Shown: piece by piece, positions 1 to 9,072 of the stretch | Layout of the letters: every line of letters starts with the position of its first letter | Position numbering within the stretch: position 1 is the stretch's first letter | Assembly: GCA_045537045.1 (NCBI GenBank) | Contig: JAZSOS010000009.1 | Location: 1-51,332, forward strand | Direction: 5' to 3' | DNA from: SIG480 sp045537045 | Lineage (GTDB): Bacteria; Bacillota; Clostridia; Oscillospirales; JAAYXM01 | Length of the DNA: 51,332 bases | Made by a program: the position numbers and the translations under genes | The notes under the pieces: generated by a model | Told to the model about the DNA's origin: nothing | Database searches by the model: none | Seen by the model: only the letters and a program-made list of their open reading frames with translations

Positions 1-1109
1 GGGCATTCTTTTCCGCATAGCTTCATTGCAAGAGAAAGCCCCGCCATAAGGCCGGAGGATGCAGATTCAATATATCCCTCAACACCGGTCATCTGACCTG
101 CAAAGTAAAGGTTTGCATCGTTTTTCACCGAATAATCGGAATTAAGAATTCCCGGAGATTTTATATACGTGTTCCTGTGCATTACGCCGTATCTCACAAA
201 CTCCGCATTCTGGAGTCCCGGAATGAGCGAGAAAACTCTCTTCTGCTCTCCGAATTTCAGATGCGTCTGGAAGCCTACAAGATTATACAGCGTTCCCTCA
301 CGGTTATCGCGCCGAAGCTGAACAACGGCATACGGCGTCTGTCCCGTCTTCGGATCGCGGAGCCCCACAGGCTTGAGCGGTCCGTATCGGAGCGTATCAT
401 AGCCGCGCCTTCCCATAACCTCAACAGGCATACATCCTTCAAACACCTTATCATCCTCAAAGCCGTGAACCTCTGCACTTTCGGCAGAGACAAGCGCTTC
501 AAGGAAAGTGCGATATTCCTCTTCCGTCATCGGACAGTTGATGTAATCCGCCGTTCCCTTGTCGTAGCGAGATTTGAAATATGCACTGTTCATATCAATG
601 CTCTCATACGTCACGATGGGCGCTGCGGCATCAAAGAAGCCGAGAAATTCACCGCCGCCAAGATGCTCGCGTATTGAATCGCCAAGCTCAGGTGACGTGA
701 GCGGTCCCGTAGCAACGATAAGCGGTCGCTCGTCGGGAAGACTCTTTATTTCTTTCTCAACAACAGTTATGTTCTTATGTGAACGTATTTTTTCCGTTAC
801 ATACGCCGAAAAGCGTTGTCTGTCAACGGCAAGCGCTCCGCCCGCCTCGACGCGCGTGTTATCTGCCGCCTCCATAACAAGAGAAGAAAGCCTTCTCATT
901 TCCTCTTTAAGGAGACCTACGGCATTCTCCACACCTGCGGCACGAAGCGAATTTGAGCATACAAGCTCGGCAAAATCCGGCGACCTATGTGCGGGCGTGT
1001 ATTTTTCCGGTTTCATTTCATACAGCGTTACGGAAACACCGCGCTCGGCAAGCTGCCACGCCGCCTCGCATCCGGCAAGTCCCGCACCTGCGACATATGC
1101 TTTATTCAC
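1..1109 (-). CDS. trmFO: TrmFO, folate/FAD-dependent tRNA (uracil-54-C5)-methyltransferase, 3' end outside window
   Basis: Makes m5U54 (ribothymidine) in the tRNA T-loop in the cytoplasm, using methylenetetrahydrofolate as methyl donor and reduced FAD. The first 369 codons are visible; the family is about 435 residues, so the C-terminus runs off the left edge. The start is GTG at 1109, followed at once by the FAD-binding Rossmann motif GAGLAGCEAAW (residues 8-18). Family blocks EMKPEKYTPAHRS, LVCSNSLRA and a late FAGQMTGVEGYIESA stretch are readable. The GTG lies inside the 3' end of topA, an 8-base overlap that suggests translational coupling. The dprA-topA-trmFO order is a classical Bacillota arrangement. 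Confidence 0.95.
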   Translation of the reverse strand, partial: MNKAYVAGAGLAGCEAAWQLAERGVSVTLYEMKPEKYTPAHRSPDFAELVCSNSLRAAGVENAVGLLKEEMRRLSSLVMEAADNTRVEAGGALAVDRQRFSAYVTEKIRSHKNITVVEKEIKSLPDERPLIVATGPLTSPELGDSIREHLGGGEFLGFFDAAAPIVTYESIDMNSAYFKSRYDKGTADYINCPMTEEEYRTFLEALVSAESAEVHGFEDDKVFEGCMPVEVMGRRGYDTLRYGPLKPVGLRDPKTGQTPYAVVQLRRDNREGTLYNLVGFQTHLKFGEQKRVFSLIPGLQNAEFVRYGVMHRNTYIKSPGILNSDYSVKNDANLYFAGQMTGVEGYIESASSGLMAGLSLAMKLCGKEC

Positions 1110-3318
1110 TCTTCTTCCCCGCTGTCTTCTTTGTTGTTGTTTTTTTAGAAGTTGCTTTCGCTGTCTTTTTTGCGGTACTCTTCTTAGTTGTCTTCTTTGC
1201 AGATTTCTTTGAAGAATCCTCTTTTTTCTTATTCTCCTGCGGCTCGTATCTCTCACAGTCCGGATTTGCGCAGAACATCTTCTTTGAGCCGCGCCCAGAT
1301 CTCTTGTACATCGTCTTTCCGCAAACCTCGCATTTTGCTTCCTGCGGCACATCCCATGTCATAAACGTACATTCAGGGAACTTTTCACAGCCGTAATACC
1401 AGTAGCCATTCTTTGACTTCTTCTTTAGGATCTGCCCGCCGCAAACAGGGCATTCTCCCGGCGTTTTTTCAACAATGGCACGAGTGTTCTTGCACTCAGG
1501 GAATCCCGGACATGCAAGGAACTTCCCGAAACGTCCGGATTTTATAACCATTTTTCTTCCGCAAACCTCGCAGATTTCATCGGTTTCTTCGTCCGGAACT
1601 TTAAGCTTCTTGCCCTCAAGTGCAACTTCGGCAGCTTCAAGCTCCTCGGCAAACGGTCCATAAAAGTCTGAAAGCGTTTTCTTCCAATCCTTGTTACCTG
1701 CTTCGACGTCATCAAGCTGCTCTTCCATATGCGCGGTAAACTCAACGTCAACTATATCGGCAAACTGCTCTGTCATAAGACCGTTCACGACCTCACCAAG
1801 TGGTGTCGGCTTTAAGCTTTTGCCCTCTTTTATGACATATTCACGATTAAGGATTGTGGAAATGGTCGGCGCATACGTACTCGGACGTCCCACTCCCTTT
1901 TCCTCCATCGCCTTGATAAGACTTCCGTCCGTATATCTTGCCGGCGGAGATGTGAAGTGCTGTTCGCTCTTCTCCCCTTCAAAGGCAAGCTGCTCATTCT
2001 CGAAAAGCTCCGGAAGCGCATTCGCTTCTTCCTCTTCAAGCTCTGCCGCCATATCCGAATATACTGCGGTATATCCGCGGAACGCAACGCGCGAGCTTGT
2101 TGCACGGAAGATATATTCTCCCGCACCGATATCCACGCTCATAGTGTCATATACCGCGCTTTCCATCTGACATGCAACAAAGCGCGACCATATAACGCGG
2201 TACAGCTTATACTGATCCGGCGTAAGGCTCTTCTTTATCTTCTCCGGTGTAAGGAAAACATCCGACGGGCGGATAGCTTCGTGCGCATCCTGTGCGCTCT
2301 TCTTTGTTTTGAATACGCGGCGCGTACCGGGAAGAAAGTTTTCTCCATAAGCTTCCGTTATATACTTGCGCACATCAACAATTGCCTCATCTGCAAGGCG
2401 GAGAGAGTCGGTTCTCATATATGTGATAAGACCGGTCGAGCCGATTCCCTCAATGTCAACACCCTCATAAAGTTGCTGAGCAATTGTCATTGTTCTGCTC
2501 GGCGACATACCGAAGCGGCGCGAAGCTTCCTGCTGGAGCGTAGATGTGATAAACGGCGGCACGGGCGAGCGCTTTTTCTGACCGCGCTTGATCGTCTTTA
2601 CTGAAAACTCTGCACCCTTTATGCTGCTTATTATTTTATCCGTCTCCTCGGCAGATGCCGGCTCAATTTTCTTTTTCTCTGTGCCGTGGAATTTTGCCGT
2701 GAAGCTTCCGATATTTGGTGCAATACGTGAAAAGTTTGCATCTATCGTCCAGAACTCACGCGGAACAAATTCACGTATTTCGTTCTCGCGGTCGATTACA
2801 AGACGTGTTGCAACAGACTGAACGCGCCCTGCGGAAAGACCGTAACGAACCTTTTTCCAGAGAAGCGGAGAAAGCTTATATCCTACTATTCTGTCAAGAA
2901 GGCGGCGCGCTTGCTGTGCATTTACGAGATTTTCATCTATATCACGTGGGTTTTTAATCCCATCAGTAATTGCCTTTTTTGTAATTTCATTAAATGTAAC
3001 GCGTTTTGTCTTTTTCTCATCAAGCCCCAGAAGCTCTTTCAGATGCCATGAAATAGCCTCTCCCTCGCGGTCGGGGTCAGTTGCGAGATATATTGCCTCG
3101 CTTTCCTCCGCAAGAGAGCGAAGCTCGCGGATAAGCGCGCTTTTTCCGCGGATAGCAAGGTATTTCGGCACAAATCCCCCCTCAATATCTATTCCGATGT
3201 CACTTTTCGGAAGGTCGCGAAGATGTCCCATAGAAGCTTTTACCGTATATTTGCTTCCCAGATGCTTTCCTATTGTTTTAACCTTTGTGGGAGACTCCAC
3301 TATTACAAGATATGACAT
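1102..3318 (-). CDS. topA: DNA topoisomerase I (type IA)
   Basis: Relaxes negatively supercoiled DNA by transient single-strand cleavage through a 5'-phosphotyrosine. 738 residues. The N-terminal TOPRIM domain starts MSYLVIVESPTKVKTI and carries the acidic DPDREGE motif near residue 83. The catalytic tyrosine is Tyr300 in ITYMRTDS. Three four-Cys zinc ribbons follow in the last third (CEVCGRKM, CPVCGGQI, CEVCGKTM blocks). The protein ends in about 35 residues made almost only of Lys, Thr, Ser and Ala. It follows dprA after about 100 bases and overlaps trmFO by 8 bases. The start has clear homology from residue 1. Confidence 0.97.
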   Translation of the reverse strand: MSYLVIVESPTKVKTIGKHLGSKYTVKASMGHLRDLPKSDIGIDIEGGFVPKYLAIRGKSALIRELRSLAEESEAIYLATDPDREGEAISWHLKELLGLDEKKTKRVTFNEITKKAITDGIKNPRDIDENLVNAQQARRLLDRIVGYKLSPLLWKKVRYGLSAGRVQSVATRLVIDRENEIREFVPREFWTIDANFSRIAPNIGSFTAKFHGTEKKKIEPASAEETDKIISSIKGAEFSVKTIKRGQKKRSPVPPFITSTLQQEASRRFGMSPSRTMTIAQQLYEGVDIEGIGSTGLITYMRTDSLRLADEAIVDVRKYITEAYGENFLPGTRRVFKTKKSAQDAHEAIRPSDVFLTPEKIKKSLTPDQYKLYRVIWSRFVACQMESAVYDTMSVDIGAGEYIFRATSSRVAFRGYTAVYSDMAAELEEEEANALPELFENEQLAFEGEKSEQHFTSPPARYTDGSLIKAMEEKGVGRPSTYAPTISTILNREYVIKEGKSLKPTPLGEVVNGLMTEQFADIVDVEFTAHMEEQLDDVEAGNKDWKKTLSDFYGPFAEELEAAEVALEGKKLKVPDEETDEICEVCGRKMVIKSGRFGKFLACPGFPECKNTRAIVEKTPGECPVCGGQILKKKSKNGYWYYGCEKFPECTFMTWDVPQEAKCEVCGKTMYKRSGRGSKKMFCANPDCERYEPQENKKKEDSSKKSAKKTTKKSTAKKTAKATSKKTTTKKTAGKKSE

Positions 3319-3419
3319 ATATTTGCTCCTTTTCTGCCGCTTTCCCCCTTGCGGCTTACCTGGTTTGAACTTTTCCTTTTTTAGCCGAGGGAAGACGAAT
3401 CCATCAGCTTACTCTGGCG

Positions 3420-4589
3420 TCACAGAACGTTTCTGTATCTGCCGCCGGGAATCTGCTTTACCAATCCCCGTATCTCAAGAAGCGTCATAAGTGACAAAAG
3501 CCTTTGCATCTTAACTCCGCTTTTCTCCGAAATATCATCGGCGCGAAGCTCCTGCCCGCCTATCGCTTCAAGCACTGCACGTTCCTCCGCTGAAAATTTA
3601 TCAAGATATCCGTCAGGGAACGAAAAAGCTTCACGGGTTTTCTCCGGCATATCTAAGCTTTCCTCGTTTTTGCACTTTACAAGTTCATCCTTGGTCTGCG
3701 CATCGGCACATATACCGTAATTACCCTCATACTCTGCCATAACGTCATACCCAGACATAACCGGTATCGCACCTGCACGGATAAGCTCGTTTGAGCCCTC
3801 TGCCGCAGTTTCAAATATCCCGCCCGGCACGGCAAACACATCGCGGTTCTGCTCAAGCGCAAGAGACGCGGTTATCAGCGCACCACTCTTCTTGGGTGCT
3901 TCAACAACCACCGTTCCAAGGCTTATACCGCTCATTATTCTGTTGCGTTTCGGGAAATTATACTTTGAAGGTTCTGTTCCCGGCGGATACTCCGAAATTA
4001 TTGTTCCGGACTTTTCAACCTCTGCAAAAAGACGTTTGTTTTCTCCCGGATAACAGATATCCGCTCCGCATCCGAGCACTCCGATAACCTTCCCACCGGC
4101 ACGCAAGGCGCCCCTTGCCGCACACGCATCTATCCCTTTTGCAAGGCCTGTAACGACAACACCGCCGCACGCGGCAATCTCTCCGGCAATCTTTCTGGAT
4201 GCCGCCTCACCGCCGGAAGATGCTCTGCGTGTTCCGACAATCGCAACAGCCGCTTTCTCATCAACACAAAGCGGCTCGCCCTTTAAGTAAAGAACTGCTG
4301 GCGGGTTGTCCGTATGCCACAGCCTTTCCGGATATTCCGCATCGCCCCAGGCTGTTATCCTGATGTTTTTCTTTATACACTGTGATACTATCTTCTTTGC
4401 CTCGGTAAGGTCTTTATTCGACAGTGCCTCTATTTCCTTTGAGAAAAGAGAAAGGCATGCGGCTTTGATTGTCTCACCGTCCGATGCATACACTGCATCT
4501 GCCGAGCCGAAATGTGATATAACTCTCTTTATCTTCAGCGACCCGAATGGAAGCGCCAGAGACAGCCATATCCACTTTTCCGGATTCAT
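3420..4589 (-). CDS. dprA: DprA/Smf DNA-processing protein
   Basis: Binds incoming single-stranded DNA and loads RecA during natural transformation; many non-competent Clostridia also carry it. About 389 residues. There is an N-terminal SAM-like region, then the Rossmann-like DprA core starting at AIVGTRRASSGG (about 117-128) with VTGLAKGIDACAARGAL, GVLGCGADICYP, SEYPPG, FPKRNRIMSG and SGALITASLAL, and a C-terminal winged helix (about 330-389). I chose ATG at 4589 because GGTGAGG sits 6 bases before it; a GTG at 4601 in the same frame is less well spaced. It lies between the SpoU methyltransferase gene and topA. Confidence 0.95.
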   Translation of the reverse strand: MNPEKWIWLSLALPFGSLKIKRVISHFGSADAVYASDGETIKAACLSLFSKEIEALSNKDLTEAKKIVSQCIKKNIRITAWGDAEYPERLWHTDNPPAVLYLKGEPLCVDEKAAVAIVGTRRASSGGEAASRKIAGEIAACGGVVVTGLAKGIDACAARGALRAGGKVIGVLGCGADICYPGENKRLFAEVEKSGTIISEYPPGTEPSKYNFPKRNRIMSGISLGTVVVEAPKKSGALITASLALEQNRDVFAVPGGIFETAAEGSNELIRAGAIPVMSGYDVMAEYEGNYGICADAQTKDELVKCKNEESLDMPEKTREAFSFPDGYLDKFSAEERAVLEAIGGQELRADDISEKSGVKMQRLLSLMTLLEIRGLVKQIPGGRYRNVL

Positions 4590-4622
4590 CAAAAGCCTCA
4601 CCGCCCTTCCGTCGGATTTTTA

Positions 4623-5375
4623 TCAGTTTTCGCTCATCTTATACATAAATATCGCCGCCGCAACAGAAGCGTTAAGCGATTCAGCTCCTCCGCGCATGGG
4701 GATTATGATGCTGGCATCGCACACCGAGGAAACTTCGTGTCTGACGCCGCTTCCCTCGTTTCCGATAACTACACCGGCACGTGAAAGGTCGGTATCCGAT
4801 ATGCTTTTTACTTCTCCGTAAAGCTCGGAGGCATATATTTTCATTCCCTTCTCACGAAGCTTCGGGATAAGCTCTGTGAAATTCGCAGAAATCACGGGGA
4901 CTCTGAAAAGAGAGCCCATTGCCGCGCGGACTGTTTTAGGATTATATATATCCGCGCAACCATCCTCAAACACTGCATCAATGCCCAGCGCGTCCGCCGT
5001 ACGTATTATCGTGCCGAGGTTTCCCGTATCCTGAAGCCTGTCAAGCAGGATGATACGTGAAAGCGGCTTTTCTTCACGCTCCTTCATGCGGCAGGTAAAT
5101 ATAACATCCTGTGCGCTTTTGAGCGTTGTTATGCTGTCAAGCACATCCTGAGAAACACGCAAAACCTCCGCACCCGGAATTTCCGATACTTCGCTGTACT
5201 TTTCAGCAGAAAACAGCGCAGTTGCAATCTCCGCTTTTTCAGCCATTGCCTCACGCAGAAGCTTTTCGCCGTCGCACACAAACTCTCGCTTTTCTCGACG
5301 TAGCTCCCGCTCACGCGAAAGCGCACGGATGTATTTTACCGTCTTATTCTGACGGCTTGTTATAATCTCTGTCAT
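4623..5375 (-). CDS. SpoU/TrmH-family RNA 2'-O-ribose methyltransferase (RlmB-like)
   Basis: SAM-dependent 2'-O-methyltransferase with a trefoil-knot (SPOUT) fold, acting on 23S rRNA or tRNA. 250 residues. An N-terminal substrate-binding domain (about 1-100) is followed by the knot domain with motif 1 TGNLGTIIRTADALGID (118-133), motif 2 VVIGNEGSG (202-210) and motif 3 IIPMRGGAESLNASVAAA (224-241). The Asn and Arg of motif 1 and the Glu of motif 2 are present. Ribosome binding site GGAG lies 8 bases before the ATG. It sits between the unknown membrane protein and dprA. Which nucleotide it modifies cannot be read from sequence; RlmB, TsnR-type or YsgA-type are all possible. Confidence 0.92.
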   Translation of the reverse strand: MTEIITSRQNKTVKYIRALSRERELRREKREFVCDGEKLLREAMAEKAEIATALFSAEKYSEVSEIPGAEVLRVSQDVLDSITTLKSAQDVIFTCRMKEREEKPLSRIILLDRLQDTGNLGTIIRTADALGIDAVFEDGCADIYNPKTVRAAMGSLFRVPVISANFTELIPKLREKGMKIYASELYGEVKSISDTDLSRAGVVIGNEGSGVRHEVSSVCDASIIIPMRGGAESLNASVAAAIFMYKMSEN

Positions 5376-5395
5376 CGTTTCTTCTCCGCGGTATT

Positions 5396-6124
5396 TTACT
5401 TATCCGAAAGGATGCCCGAAAGAACATCCGCCGCTTTTTCGTACTTCTGGGCTATTCTCTCTTTTTCGGCACGTGATGGAGTTTTTATCTTTATTGCGGC
5501 GTAAATGCCATCGCGGTGAATAATACCGATTTCTTCTATGCGCGGAAGGTTGTCCACGCGGACGAAATATTCATTCTCACCGCCGATGCCGAAGCTTGAA
5601 AGAGACTCAAATGCGCCTTCCTTTGCATACCACTCAGCATAACGCTTGTCAAAGAGGAACAGAAGAATTTCATCATCCGCCATACTGACGGAGATTTTAT
5701 CAATGCTTGCGGCATTGTACTCGTCAATGGCAAGCGCCTGATCACCTGTACCCATAACGCTTTCGGTGCAGAGCATCTGGTGCCCCACCTTTGCCTGCGT
5801 GACTACTTCATCATCGGGATTTTCATCCGGTAACTCTATGAATGAGCCGAGGTATTCGGAAAGCTTACCCATCTGCTCGGTATTTGCAAATACCGCACCG
5901 CCAAGGATATAATCAAGGTCGTTATACTCACGGTTTGTTATATCCGAAATAATCATACAGCCCATAACCACGGCAACAATCGCAATAAATGTTGCGGTTC
6001 GGAAATGGAACCAGTAAACATTAGAAAACCAATACTTAAGCTTCTCCCAGAAGCTTGCATTCTCCATAAAACTACCCGGCTTGAAAACCGCGAAAACATC
6101 GCGGGAGTCACGGCTCTTTTTCAT
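5396..6124 (-). CDS. Uncharacterised single-pass membrane protein
   Basis: I do not recognise this 242-residue protein. A basic N-terminal segment of about 40 residues precedes one strong transmembrane helix (about residues 43-60, ATFIAIVAVVMGCMIISDI). The rest, about 180 mostly polar residues, looks like a soluble extracytoplasmic domain with no cysteines suggesting metal binding and no lipobox. The ATG is 5 bases from the lysS stop, and its ribosome binding site (GGAGTAATCGC) is made from the last codons of lysS, so translation is probably coupled. No catalytic motif could be named. Confidence 0.85.
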   Translation of the reverse strand: MKKSRDSRDVFAVFKPGSFMENASFWEKLKYWFSNVYWFHFRTATFIAIVAVVMGCMIISDITNREYNDLDYILGGAVFANTEQMGKLSEYLGSFIELPDENPDDEVVTQAKVGHQMLCTESVMGTGDQALAIDEYNAASIDKISVSMADDEILLFLFDKRYAEWYAKEGAFESLSSFGIGGENEYFVRVDNLPRIEEIGIIHRDGIYAAIKIKTPSRAEKERIAQKYEKAADVLSGILSDK

Positions 6125-6128
6125 GCGA

Positions 6129-7631
6129 TTACTCCTTCTCGGTCTTCATCGTGGGGAAGAGAAGAACGTCGCGGATTGCCGCGCTGTCAGTCAGAAGCAT
6201 CGTCATGCGGTCAATACCGAAGCCGATACCGCCTGTCGGAGGCATACCGATTTCAAGTGCATTGAGGAAATCTTCATCCGTTGTATTAGCTTCATCATTT
6301 CCCTGAGAAAGCTGCTCCTCCTGGTCGCGGAAGCGCTCACGCTGGTCAATCGGGTCATTGAGCTCGGAATAAGCATTTGCCATTTCCCAGCCGTTCATAA
6401 AGAACTCAAAGCGCTCAACATACTCGGAATTTCCCGGCTTTTTCTTTGTAAGCGGAGAAATTTCAATCGGATGGTCCATAACAAATGTCGGCTGGATAAG
6501 ATGCTCTTCAACAAACTCTTCAAAGAAGAGATTGAGAATATCGCCCTTCTTGTGTCTGTCTTCAACCTTGATGTGTTTTTCCTTTGCGATTGCGCGCGCT
6601 TCCTCAAGCGTTTTGATTTCATCAAAATCAACGCCGGAATACTTCTTAACCGCATCAACCATAGTTATTCTCTCAAAAGGCTTACCAAGATCCATCTCAA
6701 CACCGTTGTAAACAATCTTCGTTGTTCCGAGAACCTCCTCGGCAACATGGCGGTACATATTCTCGGTAAGATCCATCATGCCGTGGTAGTCGGTATATGC
6801 CTGATAAAGCTCCATAAGCGTAAATTCAGGATTGTGGCGCGTGTCAAGACCTTCGTTTCTGAAAACGCGGCCGATTTCATATACACGCTCAAGGCCGCCG
6901 ACGATAAGGCGTTTTAAGTAAAGCTCAAGCGAAATGCGAAGCTTAAAGTCCTCATTGAGAGCGTTGAAGTGGGTTTCAAACGGACGTGCCGCAGCACCGC
7001 CGGCATTTGAAACAAGCATCGGTGTTTCCACCTCAATAAAGCCGTTTGAATCAAGATAACGGCGGATAGAGCTTATAATCTTCGAGCGCTTTACGAATGT
7101 ATCCTTAACCTCAGGATTCATAATGAGGTCAACGTATCTCTGGCGGTAACGAATATCGGTATTTGTAAGACCGTGGTATTTTTCCGGCAGCGGCTTGAGC
7201 GATTTTGAAAGAAGCGTAAGCTCCGTTACATGAACTGAAATTTCCTCTGTTCTTGTCTTGAATACGGTTCCTTTCGCGCCGACAATATCGCCGATATCAT
7301 ATTTGCGGAACTTTGCAAAGTTCTCCTCGCCGATGTCGTTTATGCGGATATAAAGCTGAATTCTTCCCTTTAAGTCCTGCATATCACAGAAAGATGCCTT
7401 GCCCATTCCGCGGCGGCTCATAAGACGCCCCGCCACGCAAACCTCTTTTCCCTCAAGCTCGTCATAATTTTCAATAATATCTGTTGAGTGATGCGTCTGG
7501 TCGTATTTAACAATCTCAAACGGGTTTTCGCCCGCCTCTACCAGATTTGCAAATTTTTCGCGGCGAACGCGCAAAATTTCGTTTAAATCCTCAACCGGTG
7601 CTTCGTTTACCTTGATTTCTTCCGTTGCCAT
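6129..7631 (-). CDS. lysS: Lysyl-tRNA synthetase, class II
   Basis: Charges tRNA-Lys with lysine. 500 residues, the usual length. The N-terminal OB-fold anticodon-binding domain (about 60-150) has the VCVAGRLMSRRGMGKASF block. The class II catalytic core shows motif 2 FRNEGLDTRHNPEFT and motif 3 GIGFGIDRMTML near the C-terminus. RBS GGAGG lies 10 bases before the ATG. It follows greA after 120 bases that contain a strong hairpin without a U-tract, so part of its mRNA probably comes from the greA promoter. No T-box-like leader is visible. Confidence 0.98.
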   Translation of the reverse strand: MATEEIKVNEAPVEDLNEILRVRREKFANLVEAGENPFEIVKYDQTHHSTDIIENYDELEGKEVCVAGRLMSRRGMGKASFCDMQDLKGRIQLYIRINDIGEENFAKFRKYDIGDIVGAKGTVFKTRTEEISVHVTELTLLSKSLKPLPEKYHGLTNTDIRYRQRYVDLIMNPEVKDTFVKRSKIISSIRRYLDSNGFIEVETPMLVSNAGGAAARPFETHFNALNEDFKLRISLELYLKRLIVGGLERVYEIGRVFRNEGLDTRHNPEFTLMELYQAYTDYHGMMDLTENMYRHVAEEVLGTTKIVYNGVEMDLGKPFERITMVDAVKKYSGVDFDEIKTLEEARAIAKEKHIKVEDRHKKGDILNLFFEEFVEEHLIQPTFVMDHPIEISPLTKKKPGNSEYVERFEFFMNGWEMANAYSELNDPIDQRERFRDQEEQLSQGNDEANTTDEDFLNALEIGMPPTGGIGFGIDRMTMLLTDSAAIRDVLLFPTMKTEKE

Positions 7632-7706
7632 TTTTAAGTGTCCTCCATTTTTTATCTTATGCCCGGCAAAGAGCCCTTACATGCCCTATTGCCAAATTCC
7701 AACGCA

Positions 7707-7739
7707 CCGGGACGGAGTGCAAAATGCACTCTGCCCCGG
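7707..7739. repeat. Strong inverted repeat between greA and lysS, no U-tract after it
   Basis: GAGTGCA (7715-7721) pairs with TGCACTC (7725-7731) around an AAA loop. The stem extends outward through a G-U and C-G pair, one A-C mismatch, then CCGGG with CCCGG. In the greA-to-lysS direction a run of eight T lies before the hairpin, not after it, so it does not look like an intrinsic terminator. It may be an mRNA-stabilising or processing site that sets greA against lysS dosage. Confidence 0.6.
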
Positions 7740-7750
7740 GCGAAAAAAAA

Positions 7751-8221
7751 TCAGTTTCCAATCTCCATGATTTTGTATTCAATTGCCCCGCACGGTGCTT
7801 CGACGCTTACGATGTCGCCGACGTGGCTGCCAATCAGCGCGTGGCCGAACGGTGATTCGTCAGAAATTCTGCCCTTGTACGGGTCTGCTTCCTGCGAGCC
7901 GACAATCCAGTACTCTTCCTCAGAACCGTCGGAGATATCCTCAACCTTAACGTGTGAGCCTGTGTGAACCTCGTCGGTGCTTTCGGAAATCTCAATAATC
8001 TCTGCGTTTAAAATGATGTTTTCTATTTCCGCCTCACGTGAGAAAAGCTTTCCCTGCTCGTTCTTTGCTTCGTCATACTCAGCATTTTCCGAAAGGTCTC
8101 CAAAGGAACGTGCTTCCTTTATGAGGTCTGCAACCTCTTTTTCGCGCACATTTTTCAGGTAGTCAAGCTCATTTTTCAGTTCCTCCAGGCGCTCTTTGGT
8201 AAGTTTGAATGTTTTAGCCAT
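7751..8221 (-). CDS. greA: Transcription elongation factor GreA
   Basis: Rescues backtracked RNA polymerase by stimulating cleavage of the nascent RNA end through the secondary channel. 156 residues, standard length. The N-terminal antiparallel coiled coil (about 1-75) has the ERLEELKNELDYLKN start and the acidic tip block SFGDLSENAEYDEAK. The C-terminal FKBP-like domain has the ISDESPFGHALIG block near residue 120-132. A consensus promoter precedes it at 8296-8324. It heads a minus-strand run through lysS. Confidence 0.97.
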   Translation of the reverse strand: MAKTFKLTKERLEELKNELDYLKNVREKEVADLIKEARSFGDLSENAEYDEAKNEQGKLFSREAEIENIILNAEIIEISESTDEVHTGSHVKVEDISDGSEEEYWIVGSQEADPYKGRISDESPFGHALIGSHVGDIVSVEAPCGAIEYKIMEIGN

Positions 8222-8295
8222 TTCCTGTCCCTCATTTTCCTATTGTATTTTTCTTTTCTACTATATAAAATAAAAATGTAATTGCAATGTATCAT

Positions 8296-8324
8296 ATTAT
8301 AGTGATATAAGTTCAAAATGTCAA
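8296..8324 (-). promoter_or_regulatory. Perfect sigma-A-type promoter of greA
   Basis: On the minus strand TTGACA (8324-8319), a 17-base spacer, then TATAAT (8301-8296). Both hexamers match consensus exactly. The expected start point near 8289 gives a leader of about 65 bases to the greA ATG. It lies just downstream of the neighbouring gene's stop at 8350, so greA does not depend on that gene. Confidence 0.88.
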
Positions 8325-8349
8325 GCAAAAGATTTTAAATTTTGAATTT

Positions 8350-9036
8350 TTATTTCAAAAAATATTCGACTTTTATCTCTTTTTTTCTTAAAAATCCGCA
8401 TATTTCGAGCGTTTGGGCAAGTTGCGGAATTATTTTTGCAGGAATCCCTTCTGAGAATATTTCCGGTATCGTGACCGCGATATCCCGGAAATCCGCAAAC
8501 TTTTCTCTGAAATTCAAAAAATGCCCCTCCCCCGCGAGATTCACTTCGAGAAAATTTCCGTCCCTGCACTGTCCGATACTCACACCAACATCGCGGTATA
8601 TCGTTTCGGCTATGTCCTCAAATGAGGGACTTCGGACATATACGCTTCTGCGCGTTCTCAGTATCTGCTTTGCGCTCTCCACCACTTCCGAATAGCTCCC
8701 GCCGCATATCACAATGTCAGCACAAATTCCGTTTGCCTCCGCGAAGCTCTGCGCGGCAAGTCCCGCCTTTTGTCTTATAACGCGCTCACCACTGCAGACA
8801 ACGGTCATTTCTCCGGTACGCAGACGTGCAAAATCAGCTTCCGCAGCACAAACCGATATTCCGATATCCGAAAAGGTTTTTATGCATTTTTTCAACTCGC
8901 GCGTAAAACGGCGTTTTCCGGCGTTTTTGCAAAAAGATGCCTTGTATATCTCGACCGCGCCGAATTCCGCCGTTTTGGCAATTCCAAAGCCGTGATTTTG
9001 CACCTCATCCTCTGCACACATCACTCCGATTTTCAA
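8350..9036 (-). CDS. Uncharacterised protein of about 228 residues
   Basis: I do not recognise this protein. It is soluble, with no signal peptide or membrane helix, and alternates hydrophobic strands with charged helices (KIGVMCAE, GISVCAAEADF, ADIVICGGSY, DIAVTIPEIF), which suggests an alpha/beta fold. Ten cysteines are dispersed without a metal-binding pattern. I chose the TTG start at 9036 because GGAGG ends 6 bases before it; a GTG at 9039 is in frame but only 3 bases from the same site. It stands alone between a terminator-rich region and the greA promoter. A possible promoter lies at 9073-9101. Confidence 0.75.
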   Translation of the reverse strand: MKIGVMCAEDEVQNHGFGIAKTAEFGAVEIYKASFCKNAGKRRFTRELKKCIKTFSDIGISVCAAEADFARLRTGEMTVVCSGERVIRQKAGLAAQSFAEANGICADIVICGGSYSEVVESAKQILRTRRSVYVRSPSFEDIAETIYRDVGVSIGQCRDGNFLEVNLAGEGHFLNFREKFADFRDIAVTIPEIFSEGIPAKIIPQLAQTLEICGFLRKKEIKVEYFLK

Positions 9037-9072
9037 CACACACCTCCGTTCCGCCTTTCTTATTGATATGAT

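Noticed and set aside
7707..7750. Intrinsic terminator of greA
   Set aside because: The T-run comes before the hairpin in the direction of transcription; after the hairpin there is none.
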